A stretch of DNA of 64,000 nucleotides from Delphinus delphis (lineage: Eukaryota; Chordata; Mammalia; Artiodactyla; Delphinidae). The DNA lies in assembly GCF_949987515.2 (NCBI RefSeq), contig NC_082690.1, positions 100,438,400-100,502,399 on the forward strand, read 5' to 3'. Position numbers and translations under genes: made by a program. Shown here one piece after another: positions 1 through 13,094 of this stretch (positions within the stretch are counted from its first letter, which is position 1; each line of letters starts with the position of its first letter). A model generated the notes under the pieces. The model ran no database searches and was not told where the DNA came from. It saw nothing but the letters and a program-made list of their open reading frames with translations.

Positions 1-57
1 TTGCAGTGACGTTTTCCCACCTGTCCAAAGGCGAGAAGTGAATGAGCAGGGCAGCCT

Positions 58-451
58 GGGGGAGACCGAGACAGATTTTAATCAGGAAACCTCGGGTGAG
101 GACACATGACAGCTGGTGGCACAACCTCAGTGGAATCCCAGGCCCCTCGGACCCTCCTGCTCCAGAGGAGGGACTCAGCTGCCCCAACCTTTCTCAGAAG
201 ACAGGCGGCCCACGCAGTCCAGGGAGGATGCTGACGGTGGAGAACGTGTTGCTGGAGTCTCACAACACATCCCAGATGCTTCTTGGGAGCAAGGCTACAT
301 CGGGCCCTGAGGGTTTTCCATCCCCGCCAGGGGTCCTGAAGGAGTCGGCAGCCTCACTGGCCCCCAGAGCCGCCCTGCAAGCTCCCAGGGCCTCTGGCAG
401 AGCCTTCTCTGTCTGGCGTCTCCCGGGCACGGCCCTGCAACAGAGTCCTGC
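58..451 (-). other. VWCE: VWCE 3' UTR (inferred)
   Basis: Sequence follows the TAA stop at 452-454. The first plausible polyadenylation hexamer on the minus strand is ATTAAA, read from plus-strand 77-82, which would place cleavage near 55-62. The 3' boundary is inferred, without transcript evidence. Plus-strand reading frames across this stretch are shadows. Confidence 0.6.
77..82 (-). terminator. VWCE: Polyadenylation signal ATTAAA for VWCE
   Basis: The minus strand reads ATTAAA about 370 nt past the VWCE stop. It is the second most common mammalian poly(A) hexamer. No AATAAA occurs on this strand between the stop and this point. Confidence 0.55.
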
Positions 452-1083
452 TTACACTGTGGACTCCTCCTGTGAGGGCCCCATGGTGGGCTCCTGGGGG
501 CCAGGGCTGGCCGTGGCTGCAAGGGCTGCAGAGAGTCTGGAGGTGGCTGGAGAGAGCCTGCGAGGCCTGAGGATAGTGACGGGGGCCTCTGAGGGGCTGG
601 GGCCCATCATGGAAAGGGCTGAGGCTCTACGCCGGATGGTGGCAGGCAGAGAGGGCTGTCTGGATGCTGTGTGGGCCCCGGAGGCCGAGGACGAGGGCTC
701 TGGAGTAACAGGAGGTGGCCCGGGAGCCCCGGGAGAGGCCGGAGGTAGAGAGGAGGCTCCTGGAGGGATTGAAGGCCCTGGTGAGGGCCAAGGGGGCTGG
801 GAGGCCCCGGGCTCCCCTGGGAACATGCCCCCTGGCCCCAAAGGGGGTGAGGGTAAGGCCTGGGCTCCTGAGGGGCTCACGGGTATAGTCTGCATGTCAG
901 ACAGGTTTGTTCTCAGGAGGAGCTGGAGGAGCTGCAGCGCTGGCCTCCGAGGTGACACCGCTGGGGGCCCCGGGCAGGAGCTGCAGTTGAGCAGGGCCTC
1001 AGGGTCTCCACGGGGGGTCCGGGCCACTTTGCTGAGCTCAACGTCTCCACGAGGGGAGAGACCCCGGCTTTCTTCCAGGGAAT
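452..1083 (-). CDS. VWCE: VWCE exon 20 (terminal, proline-rich tail)
   Basis: The acceptor is CTCTCTAG before ATTCCC, phase 1, finishing codon D744; 209 residues follow to the TAA. The tail is rich in Pro, Ser, Gly and Ala, has no cysteine pattern beyond a CSSC, and ends EESTV. It contains PRGD twice, at residues 754-757 and 767-770. Confidence 0.92.
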
Positions 1084-4024
1084 CTAGAGAGGGGGCGGGG
1101 CAAGAAGATGCACAATGGTTCTCCCCTACAACTGAGGCAGGTCTGGGATGAGCTGCACCGAGGACAGTGCCCCAGCTCTGGCCCTTAAGGGTCCCTGTGC
1201 ACCGGCCATTGGGGTTGGGGGATCCCGCCGGCTCCTGTCTCCAGGAAAGGGAAGACCCAAAAGGAACCATGAGCAGAGAGAGACAGTTCACCAAGGCACT
1301 GGCTGTGTGACCTTGTATGAGGCACATAACTCCCCTGGGCCTCCATTTCCCCATCTGTAAAATGGGCATCATAATAACAGTGATGACCACACAGGCCACG
1401 CAATGAGGACTGAATGAAACGGAGCCTGAGAGGTCTCAGCCTAAACCCAAATGTAAACTCTGGACTTTGGGTGACAACCACGGGTCAGAGTCGGTTCATT
1501 GATTGTAGCAAATGTACCATCTGGTGGGGGATGTCGACAGCAGGAGGCGCTGTGCGTGGGGCGGGGGCAGGGGGATTCGGGGAGCTGTCCGTACATTCTG
1601 CTCGATTTTGCTGTGAACCTAAAAATGCTTTTAAAAAAAAAGTCTATTGAAAAAATTTGCTTTTAAGTCTCAGCCTGGAGGCCAGCGCATCATAAGGGCT
1701 TAATCCATGGCGGGAGAACAAGGGAAGGAAGGAAGAATATTGGAGAAAGGTATGATCAGGGAGGAGACGGAGGCTGGTAAACACATTACAAACTGGAATG
1801 ATTACATTTTAAAAATCATCAAAAGATAACCTATAACTTTTTTAAAAATTGTGAATCACCCTGCTGTACACCTGAAAGTTATATAATATTGTACATCAAA
1901 TATACCTCAATTGAAATATATATATAAACCACCAAAAGGATAATCACAAAAACCACTTTACCAAAAACCACTGAATTGTGTAATTTGAGCGTGTGACTTA
2001 CAGGGTGTGTGAATTATATCTCAAGAAAGCTGTTCTTTTTTTTTTTAATTCACCTCGTATTTCAGTAAAAAGCATTTCTTCTTAAAACAAGTTCGCACAT
2101 GGTGAACGCAGCTGAGGCAGGTGCCCCAGGAGAAGGAGGTGGGCTCTGCATCTCATCCTCAGTTTCCCCATCAGGAGGCAGGAGAGCAGAATGGGAACGA
2201 GCATGGGGCGAGGAATCAGAGAGACCTGGCCCTGAGTCCGACGACACTACCACCTAGAACGTGGCCTTAAAGTCAGAAACTTGGGAATTCCCTGGCGGCC
2301 CAGTGGTTAGAACTTGGCACTTCCACTGCATGGGGCCCGGGTTCCATCCCTGGTTGGGGAACTAAGATCCCATAAGCTGTGCGGCACGGCCAAAAAAATG
2401 TTTTAAATAAATAAATTCTTTTTAAAAAGACAGAAACTTAACTTCTCTGAGCCTCCATTTCCCCATCTGCAAAATGGAGACAATAAGAGCACCCATGCAT
2501 AAACATTCCTGGGGCATTTAAATGAGACAATACAGGTAAAAGGCTCCATACACTGCCTGGCACCTTAGCTAACGATTAGTCTCTAGAAAGCAGGGGAATA
2601 GTATCCCTCAGCTTGCAGAGGGTTTTGTGCTGGTTAAGGTCGAATCTATAATCACTCAACAGTTCCCAACATAATGACTATATGGGATCAGGATGTTTCC
2701 AGCCCCAGCAGTCCTGACAGCCTCTCTCCATCCACAGAACTGAAGAGCTGCCCTAAATACAGGATGTCCTCTTCAAAAGGTCAAAGGAGTTAAAGAGGTA
2801 TTTTATACAAGAGGAAATTCAGGCCACAAATCCGTGGAAAAATTCACTGTCTTCCTGGAAGTTTAAAAAATGTACAATAGCCACCGGTAAGGTACTTTAT
2901 GGACATGTTAACCTGGAAAAATTAAATTCAAAACACACAGTGTAGAGTTGGTGGGCATATGGGGCACCAGCTACGTCTCTGTAAGTTTCCCCTTTCTCTA
3001 GGACCCCATCTGGTAACCTGCTGTCATGCCCTAGGAGTCACCAAACCACTCCCGACACCCTGTGACCTAGTTACTGCACCTATTAACCACAGGGTCTGAA
3101 TGCAACTCACAAAATTTGAAAACAAAAGTTGTCTGACCAAAGATTTTTCACAGTGGGTCCACTATGGATAGAAAAAAAAAAAAAAAAAAGAAGAGGAAAA
3201 AAGAAACCACCTAAATGTCAACCAAAAAGGGAAGGGGTAAGCAAACCATAGTATTTGGGAGCGTTTTTAAATGGCCAGCTGTGGGCTACATCAATATTTT
3301 GAAACTGTGTGTTACAGTAGGTTGTCCATGTCCTGTTTATACCTCTGCAAAAAGATCCACATGAACAAACACTCATGATAGAGAGAGACGAACAGATGTG
3401 AATCATTTTCAGGAGTCAATGTAGCAGAGTAGCTAAAAGCATTGACTCTGGGCTCAAATCCTGGTTCTACTGCCAACCAGCTGTGTGACCTTGAGCACCT
3501 CACTTCACCTCTCTGTGCCTCAGTTTCCTCAGCTGGAAAATGGGGATGCTAATAGTATCTATCACAAAGAGTTGCTGTGAAAATGAAATAAGACGTATGA
3601 AAACAAACAGATGGCCAACAGGGACATGAAAAGATGCTCAACATCACTAATCATCACGGAAATGCAAATCAAAACCACAATGAGATACCACCTCACAGCC
3701 GTCAGAATGGCTATCATCACAAAGACAAGACACAGCAACTGTTGGCAAGGAAGTAGAGAAAAGGGAACCCTCGTGCACTGTTGGTGGGAATGTAAACTGG
3801 TGCAGCCACGGTGGAAAACAGTATGGAGGTTTCTTAAAACACTAAAAATAGAACTACCATATGATCCAGCAATTCCACTACCGGGTATATATCCAAAAAA
3901 AAAATGAAAACACTAATTCAAAAAGATATATGCACCCCAAGGTTCATTGCAGCATTATTTACAATAGCCATGACATGGGGACAACCTAAGTGTCGATCGA
4001 CAGATAAAGATGGATAAATACGTG

Positions 4025-4078
<54 letters not shown>

Positions 4079-7000
4079 GCAATGGAATATTATTCAACCA
4101 CAAAAAAGAATGAAACCTTACCATTTGCAATAACGTGGATGGACCTAGAGGGTATTATGCTAAATGAATAAATCAGAGAAAGATAAATACCATATGATCT
4201 CACTTATATGCGGAATCGTTTTTTTAAAAAAAAAAACTGAGCACACAGATATTGAGAACAGGTTGGTGGTTGCCCGAGGTGGGAGGAGAGGGGTGGGCAA
4301 AATGGCTGAAGGGTCAAAAGGCACAAATTTTCAGTTACAAAATAAATAAGTCATTGGGATATAATGTACAGCATGGTGACTATTGTTAATAATACTGTAT
4401 TGAAATACTATACCTGAAAGTCGCTAAGAGATTAGATCATAGAAGTTCTCATCACAGGAGAAAAATATTTTGTAACTATGTGGGGTGACAGATGTTAACT
4501 AGACTTACTGTGGTGATCATTTTGCAATATATACAAGTTTGAATCTTTATGTTGTACACCTGAAACCAATATAATGTTACATGTCAATTACACCACAATT
4601 AAAAAAAAAGAAATAACATTCAATACATGTTCCCTGACACATAATGGATACTCAATACATATTAGCAATTATTCTTCTGCAAAGTTGATTCAGTTCCTAA
4701 ATTCTAATTTTTAAAAAAGGAAGAAAGCAGAGGGAGAGATTCAGAAAGGAGGAAATGAAGAAGAAAAAGGAACAGTAAACAGACTCGTCAGACGGCACGG
4801 TGCACTGTGGCATAGCACTGACGAGGGTCAGCAAGCCCAGGCTTGGGCCTGGGCGCACCACGTGCTGGCTGTGTGACCTGGAGCAGGCCACGTTCCCTCT
4901 CTGAGCCTGGGTTTCTCACATCCAGCCCTGTACAAGTTCTGTGTTTCTGGGCAGAAAAGCAAAGTGGAAAAGGACGGTGGTGAGGCTCCAGGATGCAGAG
5001 GCCACTTACCTGGACAGAAGGAGCAGCAGTCCCTGGGGGGCGTGGAGGGGTCCGAGCAGGCCTGCTGGCAGGGCGTCTTCTCGCAGCTCACCTCTCCCAG
5101 CTGGGGAAGCAGAAGGAGACACGTGAGGAAGCCTGGAGCATCTCACCCCTCCACAGCAGCGCCCTCAAGGACATATTACACCAGCAGTTGGACCCACGGA
5201 AAGATCGGGGGCAGAAGCTGCAGGGCCTGACCCTCACCTGAACAACAGGTGAAGCCAAACACAGTGGGGCTGCCTTAAGGAAACAACAAAGGTAGAGGAC
5301 ACCATCAAATCCGAAGGTATCCCCGCAGGTAATTGAAGTTGAAGAATGGCAGGCGGAAGACGGGCGTACACTGGCTAAGGGGCTCCAAGTTTCACAAAGG
5401 GACAAAAGGCTAGAAGCAGCCCCTGGCCCAGCAGGTCCAGGGTCCCCAGGCCCAGCTCACCTGGCATATGCACTGGGTACAGGGCTCATCGTCCAAGGTG
5501 AACACCTGGCCGTTCCCCACCTTCCTCCCCTCGTAGTTGCAGTCTGCAGGGGCAGAGGAGACAGGGGCCGTGAGAGCCAAGGCCCACTCAGGAGCCTTGC
5601 ACGAGGGGTGGCTGGTCCCACTCACCTCGGCACACTGGACAGCACTCCCCGTCAGGGTGGAAAGGGTAGGAGCAGGTGATGGGGCAGTCCACGGGCGAGC
5701 AGGCCACCGAACCCAGCTGCAGGACACAGAAAACACTGAAGGCCTTTTGTTCTGGGGGGCTGATGGGTCACTCGTGAAGGACACATCACATAGCCATTAA
5801 GTGCCCATCGGAACCATCAACGTCAGGTGAGAGGTCCATGGTGAGGTAACAGACTGAGGTAGAGTCTGTCCCCCCACTAGAACGCAAGCCCCCCAGGCCC
5901 AGCCTTGTCCTCAGAGCTCAACTGTCAACAGCTACCTGTCAAACAAATCCATGAACTTCCCAGGAAAGCTGAGCACCAAAACCTTAGGGGGAAGGACCCA
6001 GAAGCCAAAGCTCCCCAAAGCACATGGCTGTGAACGAACAGGGCCACTCAGAGGCCAGAGATGTTCACCCCAAGTTGCTCGATCTTTCTGCAGACCCATC
6101 CCTTTTCACCCACCGCCAGCAAAGAGGCCCCATAGGCATGAAACACTTCTAGCATGACAAGCAATAAGGACTTATTTTTTCCATTTTCCAAATACTAAAT
6201 GACATTCCTGTCATTTAGACTGAGAGGCAGTACGGCTTAGGGGTAAAAGCGTGCCGTCTGAAGCAGACTCAGGAGACTAGAACTGATTCTCGGCACTCCG
6301 CTTGACTAGTTGCGGGCTCTCTGTGCCCGGCTGTCTCACCTAGCAGCTGGGGATGGCGGTACCCACCTCATAGGATTCCCCGTGAATCAACAGGTCGTGC
6401 TGAGATCAGGGACTGGCACATGGCAGGGGCTCGAGAATGTGAGCATATTAAAGATTCCGTACAGAGTCCTGGGTTTGTGTTCCTCACCTCCACTCTCAGG
6501 GAGAATCCCTGGGCCATATTTTATACCGTAAGGCCCCCAAGACCCTCCCTGGTCACCCAGAAGCAGAGGACTTTTGCCAGGCAGGGTTAAAAGTATTTCT
6601 CTGGCCCTGGGTAAAGAATCACCCCAGGCAGGGCTGAAGGAAGCCGGCTTTCACCATGATCCAGAAGTGACCATTCTCTTGGAGGTCTCTGGATTTTGCC
6701 TGCAGGGTTCAGGAGCTGGTGGCTATTTCTGGGGAGTTTCCGCAGACAGGGGTCGGGTCTGGGTGGTCGTACCAGGCAGATGCAGCTCAGACACGGGTCC
6801 AGCACGGACGGGAAGGTCTGGTTATTGTAGAAGATTCTACCTGTGTAGGTGCAGCCTGCCAGAGAGAGCATGTGGTGAGGGCCAGCCAGGGGACGGCTGG
6901 CCTTTGCCAGGAAGAAAGTCCAAGGTGTTTCTAGGCAGCAAAGGTCAGGCGAATGGCCTCTCTAGACACTTGCCCAGGGGGTTGGGGAAGGGACAGAACA

Positions 7001-10000
7001 TATGTCTGGATTGGGTGCTGACTTGCTTCTCGCTGGATTCAGCAAAGGGATCATAGTGTCTTCACTTCAAGGTTCTCCCCCAGGGAAGGGAGCCGTTCCT
7101 CCCACCCCCTCACTTGGCAGGATCAGGATGAGGGACCCGGAGACTCAACCTGGGTGCCAGGCACCACGGCCATCCTCTCTGCTCCTCTCCACTCAGTCGA
7201 ATCCCAAACCCCTCCTTCCAGGAGGCTCCCCTACAGCTCCGCTCTCTGCTTCCCGAAGCCCACAGAGGCCCCATCTGAGTGCTGCCACCTCGATGATATT
7301 TATCACATACTGGTACATATAAAAGCAGGTGATGGTGGGCTTCCCTGGTGGCGCAGTGGTTAAGAATCCGCCTGCCAATGCAGGGGGCACGGGTTCAAGA
7401 CCTGGTCCAGGAAGATCCCACATGCCATGGAGCAACTAAGCCCGAGCACCACAACTACTGAGCCTGCACTCTAGAGCCCGCGAGCCACAACTACTGAGCC
7501 CACATGCCACAACTACTGAAGCCCACGCACCTAGAGCCCATGCTCTACAAGAGAAGCCACCGCAATGAGAAGCCTGCGCACTGCAATGAAGAGTGGCCCC
7601 CGCTCGCTGCAACTAGAGGAAGACCGCGCACAGCAACAAGGACCCAGTGCAGCTAAAATTAAAAAATAAATAAATAAATGTATTATAAAAAAAAAAAGCA
7701 GGTGATGGGACAGTAGAGAAACATTTTATAAGAAAAAATATATAAGGAATTCCCTGGCAGTCCAGTGGTTAGGACTCCACACTTTCACTGCCAAGGGTGC
7801 GGGTTCCATCCCTAGTCAGGGAGCTAAGATCCCCCAAGCCGTGTGGCTCGGCCAAAAAGGAAGAAAAAAGATATAACAAACAACTATGATATGCTATGTA
7901 TCTATGACATGATAGATATATAGACATAGATGTATGTTACAGATATGTTATAGAGATAGATGTTATATCACAAAAAGAGACTAGGAAGATAAAACCATGA
8001 AGTTAACAGTGATAATGGGTCCTTTTTAATTTTTTTCTTTGCTTTCTGTATCTTCTAAACGTTCTATAATAAAATATCACTCTTGAAATAATGGAAAAGG
8101 TGAAAATTACTATTAACACATAAAGGATCGCTTTAATTTCCTCTCCCTGTTCTCTAATTGTCTCACAGGTATGTTCCTTTATCACCCCACCTAGGCTGCA
8201 AGCTCTGCATATCTTCATATCTGCTTCCAGCACCCAGACGGGGCCTCCCTTGAGCAAACTGCTTTCCGTCCCTGAGCCTCAGTTTCCTCATCTCTAAAAT
8301 GGGGTTGCCCCACGGGGTTGTTGCGAGGATAAGCAGAGATGAAGCATGTGTGGTGCTTTGCACAGAGAAGCCTGATACAGGGTGACCCCAGATGTGGGGG
8401 CCAGGGGTGCTATGCCATCCCCGGCCCCCCAGGCAGGGCCTTACCTGCCGAACAGTCAGGGCAGCACTGCCCGGGGATCCGAATCGGGTGAGGGCAGGAG
8501 TCCACACAGTCTGTCCTCTTGCAGCTCACTGAACCATCTGCCTGAAGGGAGGAAGAACTTCACCAAGACCCCACCTGCCACGCCAGTCCCCACCTCCCCA
8601 CCCCACAGGCCCCCAAAAGAAAGGACGGTGCTGCAAACTGGCCAGAGCCTGACCTAAGAGGCGTCATGATGCAGCTGGGAAGCGGCAGGGGTCCCCCCAA
8701 AGAGGACTGGCTACTTGGGAAAGGGGGTGTGAGCCTTCCAGAGAAAAGCCTTCCCATATCCCAGAGCTGGGGTTTTGGTCTCCTCGGCTTCCCGTCCCTT
8801 CCCCGCAGCAGCCAAGGCTGCACCACAACCTCATCCAAACTCTTCTCAGAGTTTCCCTGAAACCCTGGCTCACCCCAAATCTATGGAGTCCAATAAAATC
8901 CTATTTTTATAGAAAGCTATTCCACCGGAAATGTCTTTCAGAAGATGAAAGCACCATATCCAGTTTCTTTTTTTTTTTCGTAAGAAGCTGGAGTTTTGTG
9001 TTATTTCCTTGTAATGTGAGTGCCCTAGATCAGTCCTGAAGGAGAAAAAGGGCAGCGGATGTACTCTGCTCCCCACTCTGATTCCAATGAAACGTTTCCA
9101 AGTTTTCTAAGGGTCTAAGGCTTTTTTAACAAATGGTGCATCAAAGGGACTTGAAGGGCGCGCTTCTCACGCGCTCATGTGCACGCGAGTCACCGGGGGA
9201 TTAAAATGCAGATTCTGCGTCCGAGCCCTGGGCAGCCTTGAGGTTCTACCTAGGCTCCCCTGGTGACGCCAACGACACAGCCAGTGCAGGAACCTCATTT
9301 TGAGAAATAAAGCTCTAAGCTCAAGCGACTAAAAGCTCTCTTGAAGTAGAAAGGAGAGCCGACCGTACTTAAACATGAGCTAAAACGATCACGTTTCTTG
9401 GTAAATAGCTGTGTTTGCGTGTCTGTCAATCTGACTCTCAAAACTCATGCACCCTCACCCGCTTCCGAAGAGGTGAGGTCACGTGACTCACATTAATGGA
9501 GGAAGCCTCGCGATTTCACGGAAAAGGCCTTAACTACTAGGCCTCGGGCTGCCCAGCTCCCTCTGTTATCCGTGCCCCGCGAAAACCTGCTCCTGGGAAT
9601 CCTATTTCCAGCTCCTTAGGCCAGCAGCTCCCCGCACATGCACAGTGGGTCACACAGCACTCTTACGACAGACAGACTGCCAAGCTCTGTCATCCTGAAA
9701 ATCTACCGAGGACAGAAGAACCTGGATCCCAGCCCCTTCTGTAAAAACGGGATGTGATAGCATGGAAGCGAGACTGGGACAGGCCTGAGGTGGCCCCGCT
9801 TCTGCAGGGGCAGGGATGCCCGGCCCGGGACGGGGAAGGGCGGGGGAAGCAGCTGAAGGCGCGCAGGTTGTCATTCACCTGGCAGATGCATAACTCACAG
9901 GGGTCACCGGGAGACCAGATCTGTCCGACCGGAAACTCAACCCCGTTGTCGTCCAGAGAGCAGCCTGGCCAGGGGACAGCGGGGGAGAAAGGACGAGTGG

Positions 10001-10952
10001 GCAGAAGTGCCGAGGAGGGTCCTGAATGCCCGCGGGACCTACAGCGCCACCCAGCAAGGACAGACAGACACCTCTGCTCACTCACACTGAGTCCACGCAG
10101 CCACCCACTGGGCCCAGAGCTGCCTGCTGCTGCCGCCTGGCTCCCTCAGTTAGTGAGTTTTCCTGCCTAACAAGAGCCTGGTACACACAGGCACGCTCAC
10201 ACAAACGTCCACGTCCACACACACCCACAAACACAGCCATTCACACACACAGAAACCACTCCCACACAGACACACGCACACAGATACAACAGACACACAA
10301 CAAAAACACACGGACACACACACTCAAAAACACACACACAGACACCACTCACACACAAACACGCAGACACATGTACACAAGCTCACACACAGATGTCACT
10401 CACATACAAACTTAAAGCACACACACAGACACACACAACACACACAGAGAGCACTCACACGCACACACACAGTCTCAGCGGGAGAAGCTCAGCCTCCCCC
10501 GGCTCGGGCATCCAGGCCTGTGTTGGGTACAGCCTGGGATGCAGGGCTAAGCGGCCTCACCTGTCATGGGTGCGGGTTCCCTGCAGGTGAAGCAGCACTG
10601 CCCAGGGCCCAGCCACCACTCCTCACGGGGGCAATCCAGTTCTGGACATGGCGTGAAGGAACATTCCACCTCCCCGTTCTGGAAGAGAGCCAGGGGGCAC
10701 AAACCAGTGAGAGCCAAAGAGGAGGCTGGCAGGCTGCCATCATCCCCCTAAAAGTGACAGATCTCGGGCTTCCCTGGTGGCGCAGTGGTTGAGAGTCCGC
10801 CGGCCGATGCAGGGGACACAGGTTCGTGCCCCGGTCCGGGAAGATCCCACGTGCCGCGGAGCAGCTGGGCCCGTGAGCCATGGCCGCTGAGCCTGAGCGT
10901 CCGGAGCCTGTGCTCCGCAACGGGAGAGGCCACAACAGTGAGAGGCCCGCGT

Positions 10953-10984
<32 letters not shown>

Positions 10985-13062
10985 GTGACAGATCTCCAGG
11001 GAGCAAGAGTGGAAGGAACGGTGAGTCCTTCCCTGGGGGCTGGGGTGAGTCTGGGAGAGGGTCCCAGGAATACAGCGGCTGCATGGCTGCTGGGTCCCCG
11101 GCTGCCCTAGCTTAAGCCTCCAGAACCTCTTCCTCTCACCTCTGCAATAGCTTTCTGCTGTCACTCCAATCCACTCTCACCTGCAGTCAGAGAACTTTCT
11201 CAGGCACCAGTCCGATCACAACACTCCACCACTTCAAATCCTGGGCAGCTCGCCAAGTCCAAACCCTCTGCCTGGCTGGCAAAGCCCTTCACGACTGAGA
11301 CTGACACACAGGCTGTCGCCGCCCCCTCGCAGACCCCCTCCCCTAAGCACGGCCCCTTGGCTGATGAAGGTCACGTCCTCCAGGCGCCTGGATGGTTCGT
11401 TCACCCCCACTCCCCAGGGAGCAAGGAAGTACCTACAACCACCTGATGCTGGGGGCAGAAGAGCCCAGCTCCCTGGCCTCTGGACACACCCACCTCTGCG
11501 GTGCCACTCACGCTCCAGAGCTCCCCGTGGCATCAGCCTGAGACCCCCTTCTCGTGGCCCCTCCCCCTGCCTGACCTGCTTCCCCAGCCAGTCTCTCCCG
11601 CGAGCACTCCTTCAGAAAACCACTTACGCGAGAAGCCCACCCCAGGCCCTGTTCTTGGAACTCAGCCCAAACAGGATCCCCGCCTCAGCCGCATTTCCAG
11701 TCCCTCTCGCGGCCCGGGCTCCAGCCGGAATGCACACCCCCAGGCCTTAGAACATGCCCTGCTCTCTCCCGCCTCCCGCCTTCTGTTCACGCAGTGCCTT
11801 CTGCCGGGCACACCTGTCTCAGCTCCTCACCGGGCTGTCCTAGTTATCCTTCAGGTCTCAGCTTAGCATCCCTCCCTCCAAGTAGGCTTCCCTGAAGCCC
11901 ACAGTCTGGTTAAGAGCCCCGCTCCCCTGTCCATTGCCCACCTAGCTGTGGGCCCCTGACAGAGGGGGCTGGGGCTGTCTTGTGCTCAACTGCGTCCCCA
12001 GCACCCAGCATTGTCCCAGGCACACAGTAGGTGCTCTATAAATAGCAATGCTGAAGGACGAACTTCAAGGAGACTGCGGGAAGGCCTTGGTGAATGCTAA
12101 GGCCCCTTTAGTCTCTTTCTCGCCTCAGTTTCCCTTTTGCTGCATGGCAGCTCCTCTTCTCCTGGTCAAGGCATCCTGAGAGTGTCGTGTGCCCTGCCCC
12201 TCCCCAGCACCCACCCACTCAGCCCCCTACCTGGCAGACACAGGTGGTACACTCGTCACCACCACCACTGAACACAGCCCCGTCTGCATACCACTGGCCA
12301 TGGAAATAGCATCTCACTGCGGAGGAGAAAGGAAGAGGCAGCTCAAGGTCTTTGGGCAGCTAAAGAAAAGGGGGAGCAAATGGGTGGGGGGGTCTCTGGG
12401 AAGAAAACACACCCCCACAATACTCCATGGCACACCCACACCCAAGAGCCCAATCGCTGCTCCCCTCCAAACCCTCACCTAAAGGTACACCAGTAGTTAA
12501 AAATTGACAGAGAGGGACTTCTCTGGCCATCCAGTGGTTAAGACTCTGAGCTCCCAATGCAGGGGGAATGGGTTCAATCCCTGCTCAGGGAACTAAGATC
12601 CCACATGCCTAACGGTGCGGCCAAAAAAAAAAAAAAAAACTGACAGAGAAAGAACCACATGCAAAATAAGGTCCTTAACCAAGAAGGATGGGAAGCCCGG
12701 AATAACTAAAGAGTAAGAGAAAAGAAGAAATGAGAAAAGATGGCCCCAGACACCTACAGGAAGGTCTGGGAATGCTGCCAGCCCCTGGAGGCAGGGAGGA
12801 TTCAGTGAGAGCCTCTCATCTGAAGATTCCCCCATCCCTGCTGGTAAAAACAACCTTAAAAACCTGCCGGGGGCTTCCCTGGTGACGCACTGGTTGAGAG
12901 TCCACCTGCCGATGCAGGGGACACGGGTTCGTGCCCCGGTCCGGGAGGATCCCACATGCTGCGGAGCAGCTGGGCCCGTGAGCCACGGCCGCTGAGCCTG
13001 CGCGTCCGGAGCCTGTGCTCCGCAATGGGAGAGGCCACAGCAGTGAGAGGCCCGCGTACCGC

Positions 13063-13094
<32 letters not shown>

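Noticed and set aside
42..1151. Plus-strand open frame of 369 codons at the left end
   Set aside because: It is the antisense shadow of VWCE exon 20 and its 3' UTR; G/C-rich proline codons leave few stops on the opposite strand.
3611..3907. 98-codon plus-strand frame
   Set aside because: A decayed L1 ORF2 C-terminal fragment, not a host gene.
10180..10465. Repeated short units that might suggest a CRISPR-like array
   Set aside because: Units are 2-6 bp CA variants with no constant repeat or spacer lengths, and the genome is mammalian.
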